Shown: one piece after another, positions 26,118 through 34,511 of the stretch
Layout: every line of letters begins with the position of its first letter
How positions within the stretch are numbered: the first letter of the stretch is position 1
NCBI GenBank assembly: GCA_052387905.1
Contig: JBQTIR010000017.1
Span: forward strand, 1-39,790
Source: JBQTII01 sp052387905
GTDB lineage: Bacteria; Actinomycetota; Actinomycetes; Sporichthyales; Sporichthyaceae
Direction of reading: 5' to 3'
Length of the DNA stretch: 39,790 bases
Program-made: the position numbers and the translations under genes
Notes under the pieces: generated by a model
Databases searched by the model: none
What the model saw: the letters and a program-made list of their open reading frames with translations, nothing else
What the model was told of the DNA's origin: nothing

Positions 26118-26194
26118 CGCGTCACCGCCACGGACTTCGTCCTCGCGGGGACCGATTCGGCGCTCATCATGAGCTCGCTGCGCTCGCTCATCGC
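26047..26194 (-). repeat. Two perfect 74-bp tandem repeats, MIRU-like
   Basis: Copies at 26047-26120 and 26121-26194 are identical. On the minus strand each starts just before ATGAGCGAGCGCAGCGAGCT. They sit exactly between the genes for the N-half and C-half GATase-like proteins. Unit length, tandem copies, position inside an operon at an ATGA junction and internal coding capacity all match the published design of mycobacterial MIRU elements, though I cannot compare sequences here. Confidence 0.85.
26114..26191 (-). CDS. Micro-ORF in repeat copy 1 (25 codons, translationally coupled)
   Basis: ATG at 26191-26189 overlaps the stop of the upstream N-half gene (ATGA), and its TGA at 26116-26114 overlaps the ATG of the next copy. 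It encodes 25 residues, starting MSERSELMMSAES and ending TKSVAVTR. The peptide may have no function; the frame probably keeps ribosomes moving between the flanking genes. Confidence 0.55.
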   Translation of the reverse strand: MSERSELMMSAESVPARTKSVAVTR

Positions 26195-26835
26195 GCACTC
26201 CCGGCGACCCACTGCACCAGTTGCGGCACGATCCGGGCGGCGCTGGTCGCGTTCGGGGCGTAGCTGAGGAAGTCGACCCCGCCGTGCACCAGGCCGGTGC
26301 CCCCTCCGATCGGGGCGATGTACGCCCCGGCGGTGCCGTCGGCGCGTCGCGCGATCACCTCGGCGCCCTCGGGCGGTGGGTGATGACCTCCGCGGTAGAG
26401 GAAGAAGTCGCCCAGGTCGGCCGTCTCGATGCCGGCGAAGATCGGGTGCGAGGCAAGCTGGTGTGGCTCCGCCGCCGGCGGCGCGGGATCGGTCCGCTCG
26501 AACGGGGTGACGGCCGGCAGCCAGGGGTGGGTGAGCTGGCCGCTGAACACCACCACGCCGCCCCGGTCGAGCAGGGCGGCGATCCGATCGGCCATGGATT
26601 CGAGCAAGAGCTGGTCCGCACGATTGGAGAGCACGAGTCCGGCGCAGCCGTCCAGGTCCGCGGCGGGCAGGTCGTCCAGCTCGATCAGGTCGACCGGCAT
26701 CGCGTCCAGGGCGGCATCGCGGCCCTCCACCCCGCCGGCGCCCTGCCACCGCCGGTGCACCTCATCCCAATCCGTGTCACCGGAGTGGTCCCGCACGGCG
26801 ACGGCGACCTCGTGGAGCCTCAGGTAGCAGGTCAT
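26188..26835 (-). CDS. GATase/ThuA-like protein, N-terminal-half type
   Basis: A 215-aa protein matching the first half of the 446-aa protein at 18925-20265. Landmarks are LDGCAGLVLSNRADQLLLES, IAALLDRGGVVVFSGQLTHPWLP against FLDGGGVLLFGGQIDRDWLP, ASHPIFAG against APHPIFDG, and YRGGHHPPPEGAEVIARR against ARGHHPPPAGAEVL. It shows the GATase1-like alternation of strands and helices without a catalytic Cys. The ATG at 26835 has GGGAA upstream and follows the second binding lipoprotein by 48 bp. It is separated from its C-half partner only by the two MIRU-like repeats. Confidence 0.6.
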   Translation of the reverse strand: MTCYLRLHEVAVAVRDHSGDTDWDEVHRRWQGAGGVEGRDAALDAMPVDLIELDDLPAADLDGCAGLVLSNRADQLLLESMADRIAALLDRGGVVVFSGQLTHPWLPAVTPFERTDPAPPAAEPHQLASHPIFAGIETADLGDFFLYRGGHHPPPEGAEVIARRADGTAGAYIAPIGGGTGLVHGGVDFLSYAPNATSAARIVPQLVQWVAGSAR

Positions 26836-26883
26836 GACGCGATTCCCATCTGTATTCCCCTCATTGGCGCTCGATGTCTCTTC

Positions 26884-28530
26884 TCAGCCGGCTTCGACGA
26901 TCGCGCGGGCGTCGCGGGCGACCTCGCGCGGAAGTAGGGACCACTTGTGCACGACCCCGTAACCCGGGGATTCGACCCAGCCGTCGTAACTGTCGCGATG
27001 GGCCCAGTACTCGTCCGGGTAGTTGAGCGGGATCGAAGTCGGCGCGTCGTTGAACAGGACCTGCATCTGCTGCATGACCGCCTCGCGCGCGTCGAGCGTG
27101 GTCGTCGCCTTCCACTGCTCGAACAACGCGTCCCACTCCGGGTAAGGAATGGTCGGTGCCTTCCACAGGTAGCCGGACCGGTGCGACATGATGAACTGCA
27201 TCGGGTCCGCGACCCCGTGCGCGCTGATCTGACTCAGCCTCAGGTCGTAATCGCGGGACGTGGACAGCGCCGCCATCGAGCCGACATCCAGCGTCTCGAC
27301 CTCGGCCGCGATGCCGATCTCGTCGAGGTCCTCGGCGACCAGCTCGGCGAAACGCGCCCTGACCCCACTGGCGCCCTCCACGTACAGCGTGTACGCCAGC
27401 GGCCCGTCCGGGCCCTCCCGCACTCCGTCGCCGTCTGAGTCGGTGAAGCCGAGCTCGTCGAGCAGCGAGCGTGCCTCATTGGGGTCGTGCGGCGTGGACA
27501 GCGACGGGTTCGCGAACGGCGCGTCGGGGTGCGGGTAACCCTTGTCGGCGACCCTGCCCTTGCCGAGGAAGACCACGTCGAGCAGCTGCTGGCGGTCCAC
27601 GGCCCGACTGATCGCCTTGCGGAACGTCGGGTCGTCGAAGGGGGCGCGCTCGTAGTTCAGGAGCAACTCGGGGAACTGTAGCGGCGCGGTCTTCGTCACC
27701 TCGATGCCGTCACCGCCGTCGGAGGAAAGCTGGTCGATGAGCTCGGGCGGCACATGGTGGGTGGTGGCGTCGATCTGGCCGGAGCGCAGCGCGGTGAAGG
27801 CGGCCGACGCGTCGGCGATCACCGGCATCGCCAACTCGCGCACCCGCGGTTGGCCCGCGAAGTACTCCGGGTTCGCCTCGAACCGGTATCCCCCGGCGGC
27901 GCTGTAGTCCGTCAATCGGTAAGGCCCGGTACCGATCGGGAGGGCGGCGGCCGCTTTGGCCTCGGCCGCCGGAACGGCGGACCAGACGTGTTCGGGGATG
28001 ATCGGGAGGTCGGCCAAGGTCACCGTGCCGAGATCCGGGCACGGGAACGCACAGGAGAAGCGGACGGTGTCCGCGTCGGTGGCGACCACGTCGCTGATCG
28101 TGGGGATGTCGCTGACGTGGTGGGTCCAGCGTCCGGTCGGCGCTGCCTTGAAGTAGTTGATGGTGAAGACGACGTCAGCGACGTCGAAGGCCTCGCCGTC
28201 GTGCCAGCGCACACCCGAGCGCAGGTCCACCTCCCAGATCGAGGGGTCCAGGCTGCGCACCGCGGTGGCCAGCCACGGCTGCGGGGAGTCCACGTAGGGC
28301 GAGGGCGCGAGCAGCTTGTCGTGGACCAGTTCGGTGAGTGGCTCCTCGTGACTGGCGAAGATGTTGAGGGGCCCGACGTCCTCGGCGACGGCGACCGTGA
28401 GCCGGTCGATCGACCCCGGGGGTGCCGGCGTCGCGCCGGGGGCGGGGGCATCGACTGCGTCTACGCCGGAGCACCCAGCCGCAGCCACTGCACAGAGCAC
28501 GCTGAACACGAGCAACCGGCCAGGCCGCAC
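26884..28530 (-). CDS. ABC transporter substrate-binding lipoprotein 2 (DppA/NikA family), first gene of the iron-box operon
   Basis: A 548-aa lipoprotein: signal MRPGRLLVFSVLCAVAAAGC with lipobox AAAGC (Cys20), then a SBP_bac_5 body with LVHDKLLAPSPYVDSPQPWLA, GVRWHDGEAFDVADVVFTI, FSCAFPCPDLGTVTLADLP, GTGPYRLTDYSAAGGYRF, AFTALRSGQIDA and LNYPDEYWAHRDSYDGW. It is a clear paralogue of the binding protein at 23756-25462. Two binding proteins for one permease suggest two related ligands, or a spare receptor. The GTG start has GGAGG six bases upstream, and an iron-box-like palindrome lies immediately before that, so expression is probably repressed by a DtxR/IdeR regulator in iron-replete cells. 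Confidence 0.92.
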   Translation of the reverse strand: MRPGRLLVFSVLCAVAAAGCSGVDAVDAPAPGATPAPPGSIDRLTVAVAEDVGPLNIFASHEEPLTELVHDKLLAPSPYVDSPQPWLATAVRSLDPSIWEVDLRSGVRWHDGEAFDVADVVFTINYFKAAPTGRWTHHVSDIPTISDVVATDADTVRFSCAFPCPDLGTVTLADLPIIPEHVWSAVPAAEAKAAAALPIGTGPYRLTDYSAAGGYRFEANPEYFAGQPRVRELAMPVIADASAAFTALRSGQIDATTHHVPPELIDQLSSDGGDGIEVTKTAPLQFPELLLNYERAPFDDPTFRKAISRAVDRQQLLDVVFLGKGRVADKGYPHPDAPFANPSLSTPHDPNEARSLLDELGFTDSDGDGVREGPDGPLAYTLYVEGASGVRARFAELVAEDLDEIGIAAEVETLDVGSMAALSTSRDYDLRLSQISAHGVADPMQFIMSHRSGYLWKAPTIPYPEWDALFEQWKATTTLDAREAVMQQMQVLFNDAPTSIPLNYPDEYWAHRDSYDGWVESPGYGVVHKWSLLPREVARDARAIVEAG

Positions 28531-28541
28531 GGCATACCTCC

Positions 28542-28571
28542 GAGTTAGGTACGCCTACCCTTACCTAACTC
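28542..28571 (-). promoter_or_regulatory. DtxR/IdeR-like iron box upstream of the ABC operon
   Basis: A perfect 9-bp inverted repeat (GAGTTAGGT / ACCTAACTC) with a 12-base spacer. Within it, 28545-28563 on the minus strand reads TAAGGGTAGGCGTACCTAA, matching the DtxR consensus TTAGGTTAGCCTAACCTAA at 14 of 19 positions. A second, weaker overlapping match (13 of 19) shares the other arm, which would fit the paired-dimer binding of this family. It ends 12 bases before the GTG start, where binding would block initiation. Confidence 0.68.
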
Positions 28572-28632
28572 AACCGGTAGGGCAAATGTTTCTCAGGTTG
28601 TTCCCAGCACTGGCGGCCACACCGCGTCGACC

Positions 28633-30048
28633 TCATAGACCTCCGACGCGGGATGCGCCAGCAGACGAGGCCGCCATCTCGTGCTGCCGCGCCGCCAGGC
28701 CATGCAGGTACGCGCCGACCGCGCCGGCGTCCAGTACATCGAGCCCGCTGGCGAGCAGCGCTCCGGTCATCCCGGCCAGGACGTCCCCACTGCCGGCGCG
28801 GGCCAACGCGGGCGACCCGGTGGGGTTGACCCAGGCCGGTCCGCCGCCGGGGGGGCAGATCAGCGTCGTCGATCCCTTGAGCAGCACCGTGGCCCCGAAC
28901 TGCTCAGCGGCGGCTCTGGCCTGACGGAGTCGAGCAGCCTCGATCTGCTCGCGCGGCACGTCGAGCAAGCGCCCCAACTCCCCGGCGTGCGGGGTGAGCA
29001 ACGTGGGCGTTCGCCGCGGTAGACCACCGGCAACGGCAATCAGGGTGAGCGCATCTGCGTCGAGCAGCACCGGCACGTCGGCAGCCAGCACGTCATCGAG
29101 GCGGGCCCGCGCCCGGTGATCGGTGCCCATCCCCGGCCCGACGACCCACGCCTGCACCCGGCCGGCGGCCTGCGGCATCTGTTCGGACACGACGACCTCG
29201 GGCCACCTCGCCCGGACAGCGGCAGCAGCCGGCGCCGGGCCGACGAAGCGCACCATCCCCACGCCGACGTCCAGGGCGGCCCCGACCGTGAGGACCGCGG
29301 CACCGGGGTAGGCCGCGGAGCCGGCGCAGATCCCCAGTACGCCGCGGCGGTACTTGTCGTCCGAGCGCTGCGCCCGGGGCAGCGCGGACGCCACGTCGTC
29401 GTCCTGCAGAGCGTGCAGGGCAGGGCCGGGCAACCACGGCGCCAGCCCGATGTCGACCAGGGTGCTGGCCCCGGCGAGGCCGGCGCCCGGGTCCACCAAC
29501 AGCGCAGGCTTCCAGGTCCCGAACGTGACCGTCACGTCCGCGTGCACCGCGAGGCCGGACACCTCGCCGGTGTCGGCGTCGACCCCACTGGGCAGGTCCA
29601 CCGCGACGATCGGGGCGGGCGACGCCGCGGCCGCAGCGGCCAGGCGGGCGGCGGATCCGCGCAGGCCCCCACGCGCGCCGATGCCGACGAGGCCGTCCAG
29701 GATCAGATCGGCGTTGTCGAAGGGCGTGGATTCCGCGGCCGCGACCACGCCGCCAGCCCGGAGCAAGGCCTGCAGACCGCCCGCATGCACCCGGTCGGGA
29801 TCGAGGAGCAGGGCCTGGACCGCAGCGCCCCGCGCGGCGAGGCGGGCGCCGGCGAACAGCGCGTCGCCCCCGTTGTCCCCGGTCCCCACCAGCAGGACGA
29901 CGCGGGAGCCGTAGACCCGTGGGAGGACCGACGCGCAGGTCACGGCCAGTCCTGCGGCGGCGCGCTGCATGAGCGTGCCCGCGGGGAGCGTCGCGGCGAG
30001 GGCTGCCTCCGCGGCGCGGATCTCGGCGACCAGGTGTGCGCTGCGCAT
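28633..30048 (-). CDS. nnrD: Bifunctional NAD(P)H-hydrate epimerase / ADP-dependent dehydratase
   Basis: A 471-aa fused repair enzyme that restores damaged NAD(P)H hydrates. The N-terminal epimerase domain (NnrE, about 1-215) shows LLVGTGDNGGDALFAGARLAARG, DGLVGIGARGGLRG and VDLPSGVDADTGEV. The C-terminal kinase-like dehydratase (NnrD, about 225-465) shows DKYRRGVLGICAGSAAYPGAAVL, VVGPGMGTD, LDADALTLIA, LTPHAGELGRLL, VLLKGSTTLI and the catalytic ARAGSGDVLAGMTGALLA. The ATG at 30048 lies 9 bp after the acpS stop, in the conserved acpS-nnr order of actinobacteria. Confidence 0.95.
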   Translation of the reverse strand: MRSAHLVAEIRAAEAALAATLPAGTLMQRAAAGLAVTCASVLPRVYGSRVVLLVGTGDNGGDALFAGARLAARGAAVQALLLDPDRVHAGGLQALLRAGGVVAAAESTPFDNADLILDGLVGIGARGGLRGSAARLAAAAAASPAPIVAVDLPSGVDADTGEVSGLAVHADVTVTFGTWKPALLVDPGAGLAGASTLVDIGLAPWLPGPALHALQDDDVASALPRAQRSDDKYRRGVLGICAGSAAYPGAAVLTVGAALDVGVGMVRFVGPAPAAAAVRARWPEVVVSEQMPQAAGRVQAWVVGPGMGTDHRARARLDDVLAADVPVLLDADALTLIAVAGGLPRRTPTLLTPHAGELGRLLDVPREQIEAARLRQARAAAEQFGATVLLKGSTTLICPPGGGPAWVNPTGSPALARAGSGDVLAGMTGALLASGLDVLDAGAVGAYLHGLAARQHEMAASSAGASRVGGL

Positions 30049-30057
30049 CGTCGCTCT

Positions 30058-30477
30058 CTACCGCGCTTCGTCCGGGGGGCCGAACGGCGGACCGAGCCCG
30101 CTGCGCGACCCTTGCGAGGGCGCGCCCCAGCCCTCGGCGATGACCAGCGCGGAGGCGATACCGGCGTCGTGGCTGAGCGAGAGGTGCCACCCGGAGACCC
30201 CGAGCACGCGCGCCCGCTCGGCGACAGTGCCGCGCACGGTCAACGTGGGCCGCCCACCGGAGTCGGTGAGGACCTCGGCGTCCTGCCAGGACAGACCGCC
30301 CGGCGCCCCAAGGGCCTTGGCCACCGCCTCCTTGGCCGCGAAGCGGGCCGCCAGCGACGACATCCCGCGAGGTAGTTCGGCGGGGGTGAACAGCCGCCTG
30401 CCCAGCCCCGGGGTTCGCGTCATCGCGGCGGCGAAGCGCCCGATGTCGCACACGTCGATTCCCACCCCGACGATCAC
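30058..30477 (-). CDS. acpS: Holo-[acyl-carrier-protein] synthase
   Basis: A 139-aa phosphopantetheinyl transferase that activates acyl carrier protein. Family marks are MIVGVGIDVCDIGRF with the metal-binding Asp8, LFTPAEL, SLAARFAAKEAVAKALGAP with the catalytic Glu/Lys pair, and WHLSLSHDAGIASALVIAE. It has about 15 extra C-terminal residues rich in Gly, Pro and Ser compared with the usual 120-125 aa. GTG start. It is followed closely by the nnrE/nnrD fusion. Confidence 0.94.
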   Translation of the reverse strand: MIVGVGIDVCDIGRFAAAMTRTPGLGRRLFTPAELPRGMSSLAARFAAKEAVAKALGAPGGLSWQDAEVLTDSGGRPTLTVRGTVAERARVLGVSGWHLSLSHDAGIASALVIAEGWGAPSQGSRSGLGPPFGPPDEAR

Positions 30478-30586
30478 GGCGCGCCCACGATCATGCGTCG
30501 AGCCCGGCCACGCGTTTCACTCGGGAAACCTTACTGTCCATCAGCACGCTCCCCCGAGACCAGCAGCGGGCGAGCGCCATACCGCT

Positions 30587-31483
30587 CTAGAAATCCATCG
30601 GTCCCGTGGTCGTGGGGGGACCGGTGGGCTCGATCGTGGATTCCGGTTCGCGGAAGCCCTGCTCCGGAAGCACCTCACCGGGGTCCAGCCGGCCGGCGAG
30701 GAGCATGGCGGTGTCGACGTCGTTGGCCAGCACCGCGTCGAGCTTGAGCCGGTCGAGCGCCCGCAGGGAGTGCGGGTGGTTCTCCACCGGGAGCAGGATC
30801 TGACCGCGGCGGCGGGCCTCCGCAATGACCTCGTCGTTGATGGACAGGTTGTAGGGGATCAAATACTCCACGTCGGTGTTGAATTCCGCCGGGCGGTTGA
30901 AGACGTAACCCAGGGTGCGAAAACCCGCCTTGCGCAGGTGGGGCAGCGCCGCGGGAATGCCGGTGATCGGCACGACCCGGTTTGCGACGCCGCGGGCCTT
31001 GGCGATTCGCCTGATCGTGCGGGCAGCAAAGGCGGTCGCGTCCTTGACGTGCAGGTAATAGGTCAACTTCGAGTCGCGCCGGTCCAGGTATTTCAACGTC
31101 CGGCTCAGCGTCCACACCTCGGCTCCGGCGAAGGTCTCGTCGAACCAACTCCCCGCGTCACACTTCTTCAGCGCACGCAGCGAGATCCGGCTCACCGGAC
31201 CCTTGCAGTCCGTGGTGCGGTTCAACGTGTCGTCGTGGAAGGCCACGGCCTTGCGGTCCCGGGTGAAGCGGATGTCCAACTCGACCGCGTCGGCCCCACG
31301 CCCGAGCATGTGGTCGAAGGCCGCCGCGGTGTGCTCGGGCGCTGCCACGATCCCGCCGCGATGCGCCACGATCTCCCACCGGCTCGCCGAGGCGTGACTG
31401 ACCGGAGCGGGAGCCAGGGACAAGGCGAGGCCGGCGGCAATCGACGCGGCCAACGGTCGGCGACGCAGCGCGAAATACCCCAT
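30587..31483 (-). CDS. Secreted glycerophosphodiester phosphodiesterase
   Basis: A 298-aa GDPD-family enzyme with a signal peptide (LAASIAAGLALSLAPAPVSHASA). The catalytic set is present: VAHRGG (His41, Arg42), APEHTAAAF (Glu50), DAVELDIRFTRDRKAVAFHDDTLNRTTDCKG with the metal-binding Glu and Asp and the second His. It hydrolyses glycerophosphodiesters to glycerol 3-phosphate and an alcohol outside the cytoplasm. A low-complexity Thr-Pro C-terminus ends the protein. It lies alone between acpS and glmS with short gaps. With PhoD, it is the second extracellular phosphate-releasing enzyme of the window. Confidence 0.9.
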   Translation of the reverse strand: MGYFALRRRPLAASIAAGLALSLAPAPVSHASASRWEIVAHRGGIVAAPEHTAAAFDHMLGRGADAVELDIRFTRDRKAVAFHDDTLNRTTDCKGPVSRISLRALKKCDAGSWFDETFAGAEVWTLSRTLKYLDRRDSKLTYYLHVKDATAFAARTIRRIAKARGVANRVVPITGIPAALPHLRKAGFRTLGYVFNRPAEFNTDVEYLIPYNLSINDEVIAEARRRGQILLPVENHPHSLRALDRLKLDAVLANDVDTAMLLAGRLDPGEVLPEQGFREPESTIEPTGPPTTTGPMDF

Positions 31484-31547
31484 GTGCGCGATCCTGCTGG
31501 ACCGGCGCCGGTGAGGCGATCTCGCCGCACCCGATCGGGCTAGTACG

Positions 31548-33401
<1,854 letters not shown>

Positions 33402-33478
33402 GATGATCAGCGTAGGGGGCGTGCGCCTCCCGCACCTGGCGAACTCACCCGGGTGGGATATGAGGAAGTCGGCGCGGA

Positions 33479-33640
33479 TCAACCCGAAGCGGACTCTGAA
33501 CTGCGCTCGATGCCGGTGTCGTTGACCGTGGCGCCGTCCCCGTCGTCGCTGCAGCCGCCGAGACCGGCCAGGATCGCCAGGGCAATCGGGGCCAGGAATA
33601 CCAGCGCTGTGTCACGGACACGACAGACGGCACGCGGCAC
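33479..33640 (-). CDS. Small lipoprotein of 53 aa
   Basis: A complete short gene, GTG at 33640 to TGA at 33481-33479. The product has a basic N-terminus (MPRAVCRVRD), a hydrophobic segment TALVFLAPIALAILAGLGGC with lipobox LGGC (Cys30), and a short acidic mature part starting SDDGDGATV. A charged N-region, hydrophobic core and lipobox together are unlikely by chance. It lies 77 bp upstream of glmS on the same strand. Function unknown; the mature peptide is only 24 residues. No strong ribosome site was found. Confidence 0.5.
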   Translation of the reverse strand: MPRAVCRVRDTALVFLAPIALAILAGLGGCSDDGDGATVNDTGIERSSESASG

Positions 33641-33767
33641 ACCGGAAGCGTAGGCGGTGTGCCGTTGACCGCACGGTCACCGGTCGGGTGAGCTGGGCGC
33701 TCAATCTGGACTTCTGCTGAGGGGGCGTGTCCCATTGGTGGCCTTCGGCGGATGCGGGCACCAGTCC

Positions 33768-33821
33768 TGCAACGCGATCGGCGCCACCGGCCACGCCCGC
33801 CGCCTGCAGGACGAGCTGTCC
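33768..33821 (+). pseudogene. Remnant of the C-terminus of a cyclase/ATPase regulator paralogue
   Basis: In the plus frame this reads CNAIGATGHARRLQDEL, against CADGYDAIGATGHARRLRAEL at the end of the regulator at 34508-37801 (13 of 16 aligned residues identical from NAIG onward). No cyclase or ATPase sequence precedes it. It looks like the leftover tail of a deleted duplicate, in the 260-bp stretch between the small lipoprotein gene and the DUF6247 gene; I see nothing else there. Confidence 0.6.
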
Positions 33822-33900
33822 GCGATGATCCCACTCGCCTCCGCCACCCCAACCGTCTCGGCACCTGCCGACTGTCGGTGCCCGCGGATATCGTCGGGAC

Positions 33901-34215
33901 ATGACCGCTGCTGCCGCTCCCGACGCAATGCCGCCACCCGATGTCGAGTTGACCCCACGCGCCATCCACGACGCCCTGCTACCCGAGGAGGTGGGGGACT
34001 TCGACCGGCAGTACCGCCAGGCGATGCTCGAGGCGGCGGAGTCGTTGGACCTCACCAAGGTCTTCGCGCTTCTGGAGCACTGGCGCTGGATCGCACGTTC
34101 GTCTCTGGATCCAGTGTCTCATCGGCAGATGCTGGCCAATGCTCAGATACTCCTGGCCGGCGGGGAGATCGAGACCGAGCTCTGGTCGGTCACCAAGGCT
34201 CGTCTCGGCCTGTAG
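33901..34215 (+). CDS. DUF6247-family protein, probable antitoxin
   Basis: A 104-aa, mostly helical, acidic protein. The stretch FDRQYRQAMLEAAESLDLTKVFALLEHWRWIARSS (in parts) followed by RQMLANAQILLAGGEIETELW is the pattern I recall for DUF6247 proteins of actinobacteria, which commonly precede small RelE-like genes. The stop codon is immediately followed by the GTG of the RelE-like gene, so the two are co-translated. Role as antitoxin is by context. The ribosome site is weak. Confidence 0.65.
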   Translation: MTAAAAPDAMPPPDVELTPRAIHDALLPEEVGDFDRQYRQAMLEAAESLDLTKVFALLEHWRWIARSSLDPVSHRQMLANAQILLAGGEIETELWSVTKARLGL

Positions 34216-34470
34216 GTGTACCGGATCGAGACGGACGCCCGTGCGCTCGAACAAGTCGCGGCACTGCCCGCCGTCGCATTGACGCCGTACGCCGAACTCC
34301 TCGCCCTGCTGGAGGTCGGGCCATGGAGCGGTCAGGAATACCACGAGGATCTTCCCGAGGGCCCGGTGCGCGCACTGCATATCGGGCGCCACGGCGAGGG
34401 CCTGGCGTTCTACCTCATTCTCGACCAGCAGCGTCGGGTCATCGTCCTGAAGGTGTTGTGGGTCGGTTAA
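34216..34470 (+). CDS. RelE/ParE-like toxin
   Basis: An 84-aa protein with the RelE-fold pattern: YRIETDARALEQVAALP at the N-terminus, a helix ALTPYAELLALLEVGPWSG, then strands VRALHIGRHGEGLAFYLILDQQRRVIVLKVLWVG. RelE-type toxins cleave mRNA at the ribosome; ParE-type ones poison gyrase. Catalytic basic residues are not clear enough to decide between these. GTG start directly after the DUF6247 stop (TAG-GTG). Confidence 0.72.
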   Translation: MYRIETDARALEQVAALPAVALTPYAELLALLEVGPWSGQEYHEDLPEGPVRALHIGRHGEGLAFYLILDQQRRVIVLKVLWVG

Positions 34471-34511
34471 TCGACACATCGGTGGCCTTGTCTATCTGGC
34501 GGCGTCGATGA
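34458..34511 (+). pseudogene. vapC: VapC (PIN) gene start remnant
   Basis: From the GTG at 34458 the frame reads VGRLIDTSVALSIWRRR and stops at a TGA overlapping the cyclase ATG (ATGA). LIDTSV is the first catalytic-Asp strand of VapC toxins. Only 17 codons remain. It is either a deletion remnant or a chance coupling leader for the downstream gene. Confidence 0.4.

Noticed and set aside
26047..26194. CRISPR-like or transposon-end reading of the 74-bp repeats
   Set aside because: The copies are directly abutting with no spacers, no terminal inverted repeats and no transposase nearby; the coupled ORFs explain them better.
33445..34058. Minus-strand frames between the small lipoprotein gene and the DUF6247 gene
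   Set aside because: No ribosome site, shadow-type composition, and overlap with the better-supported plus-strand genes.
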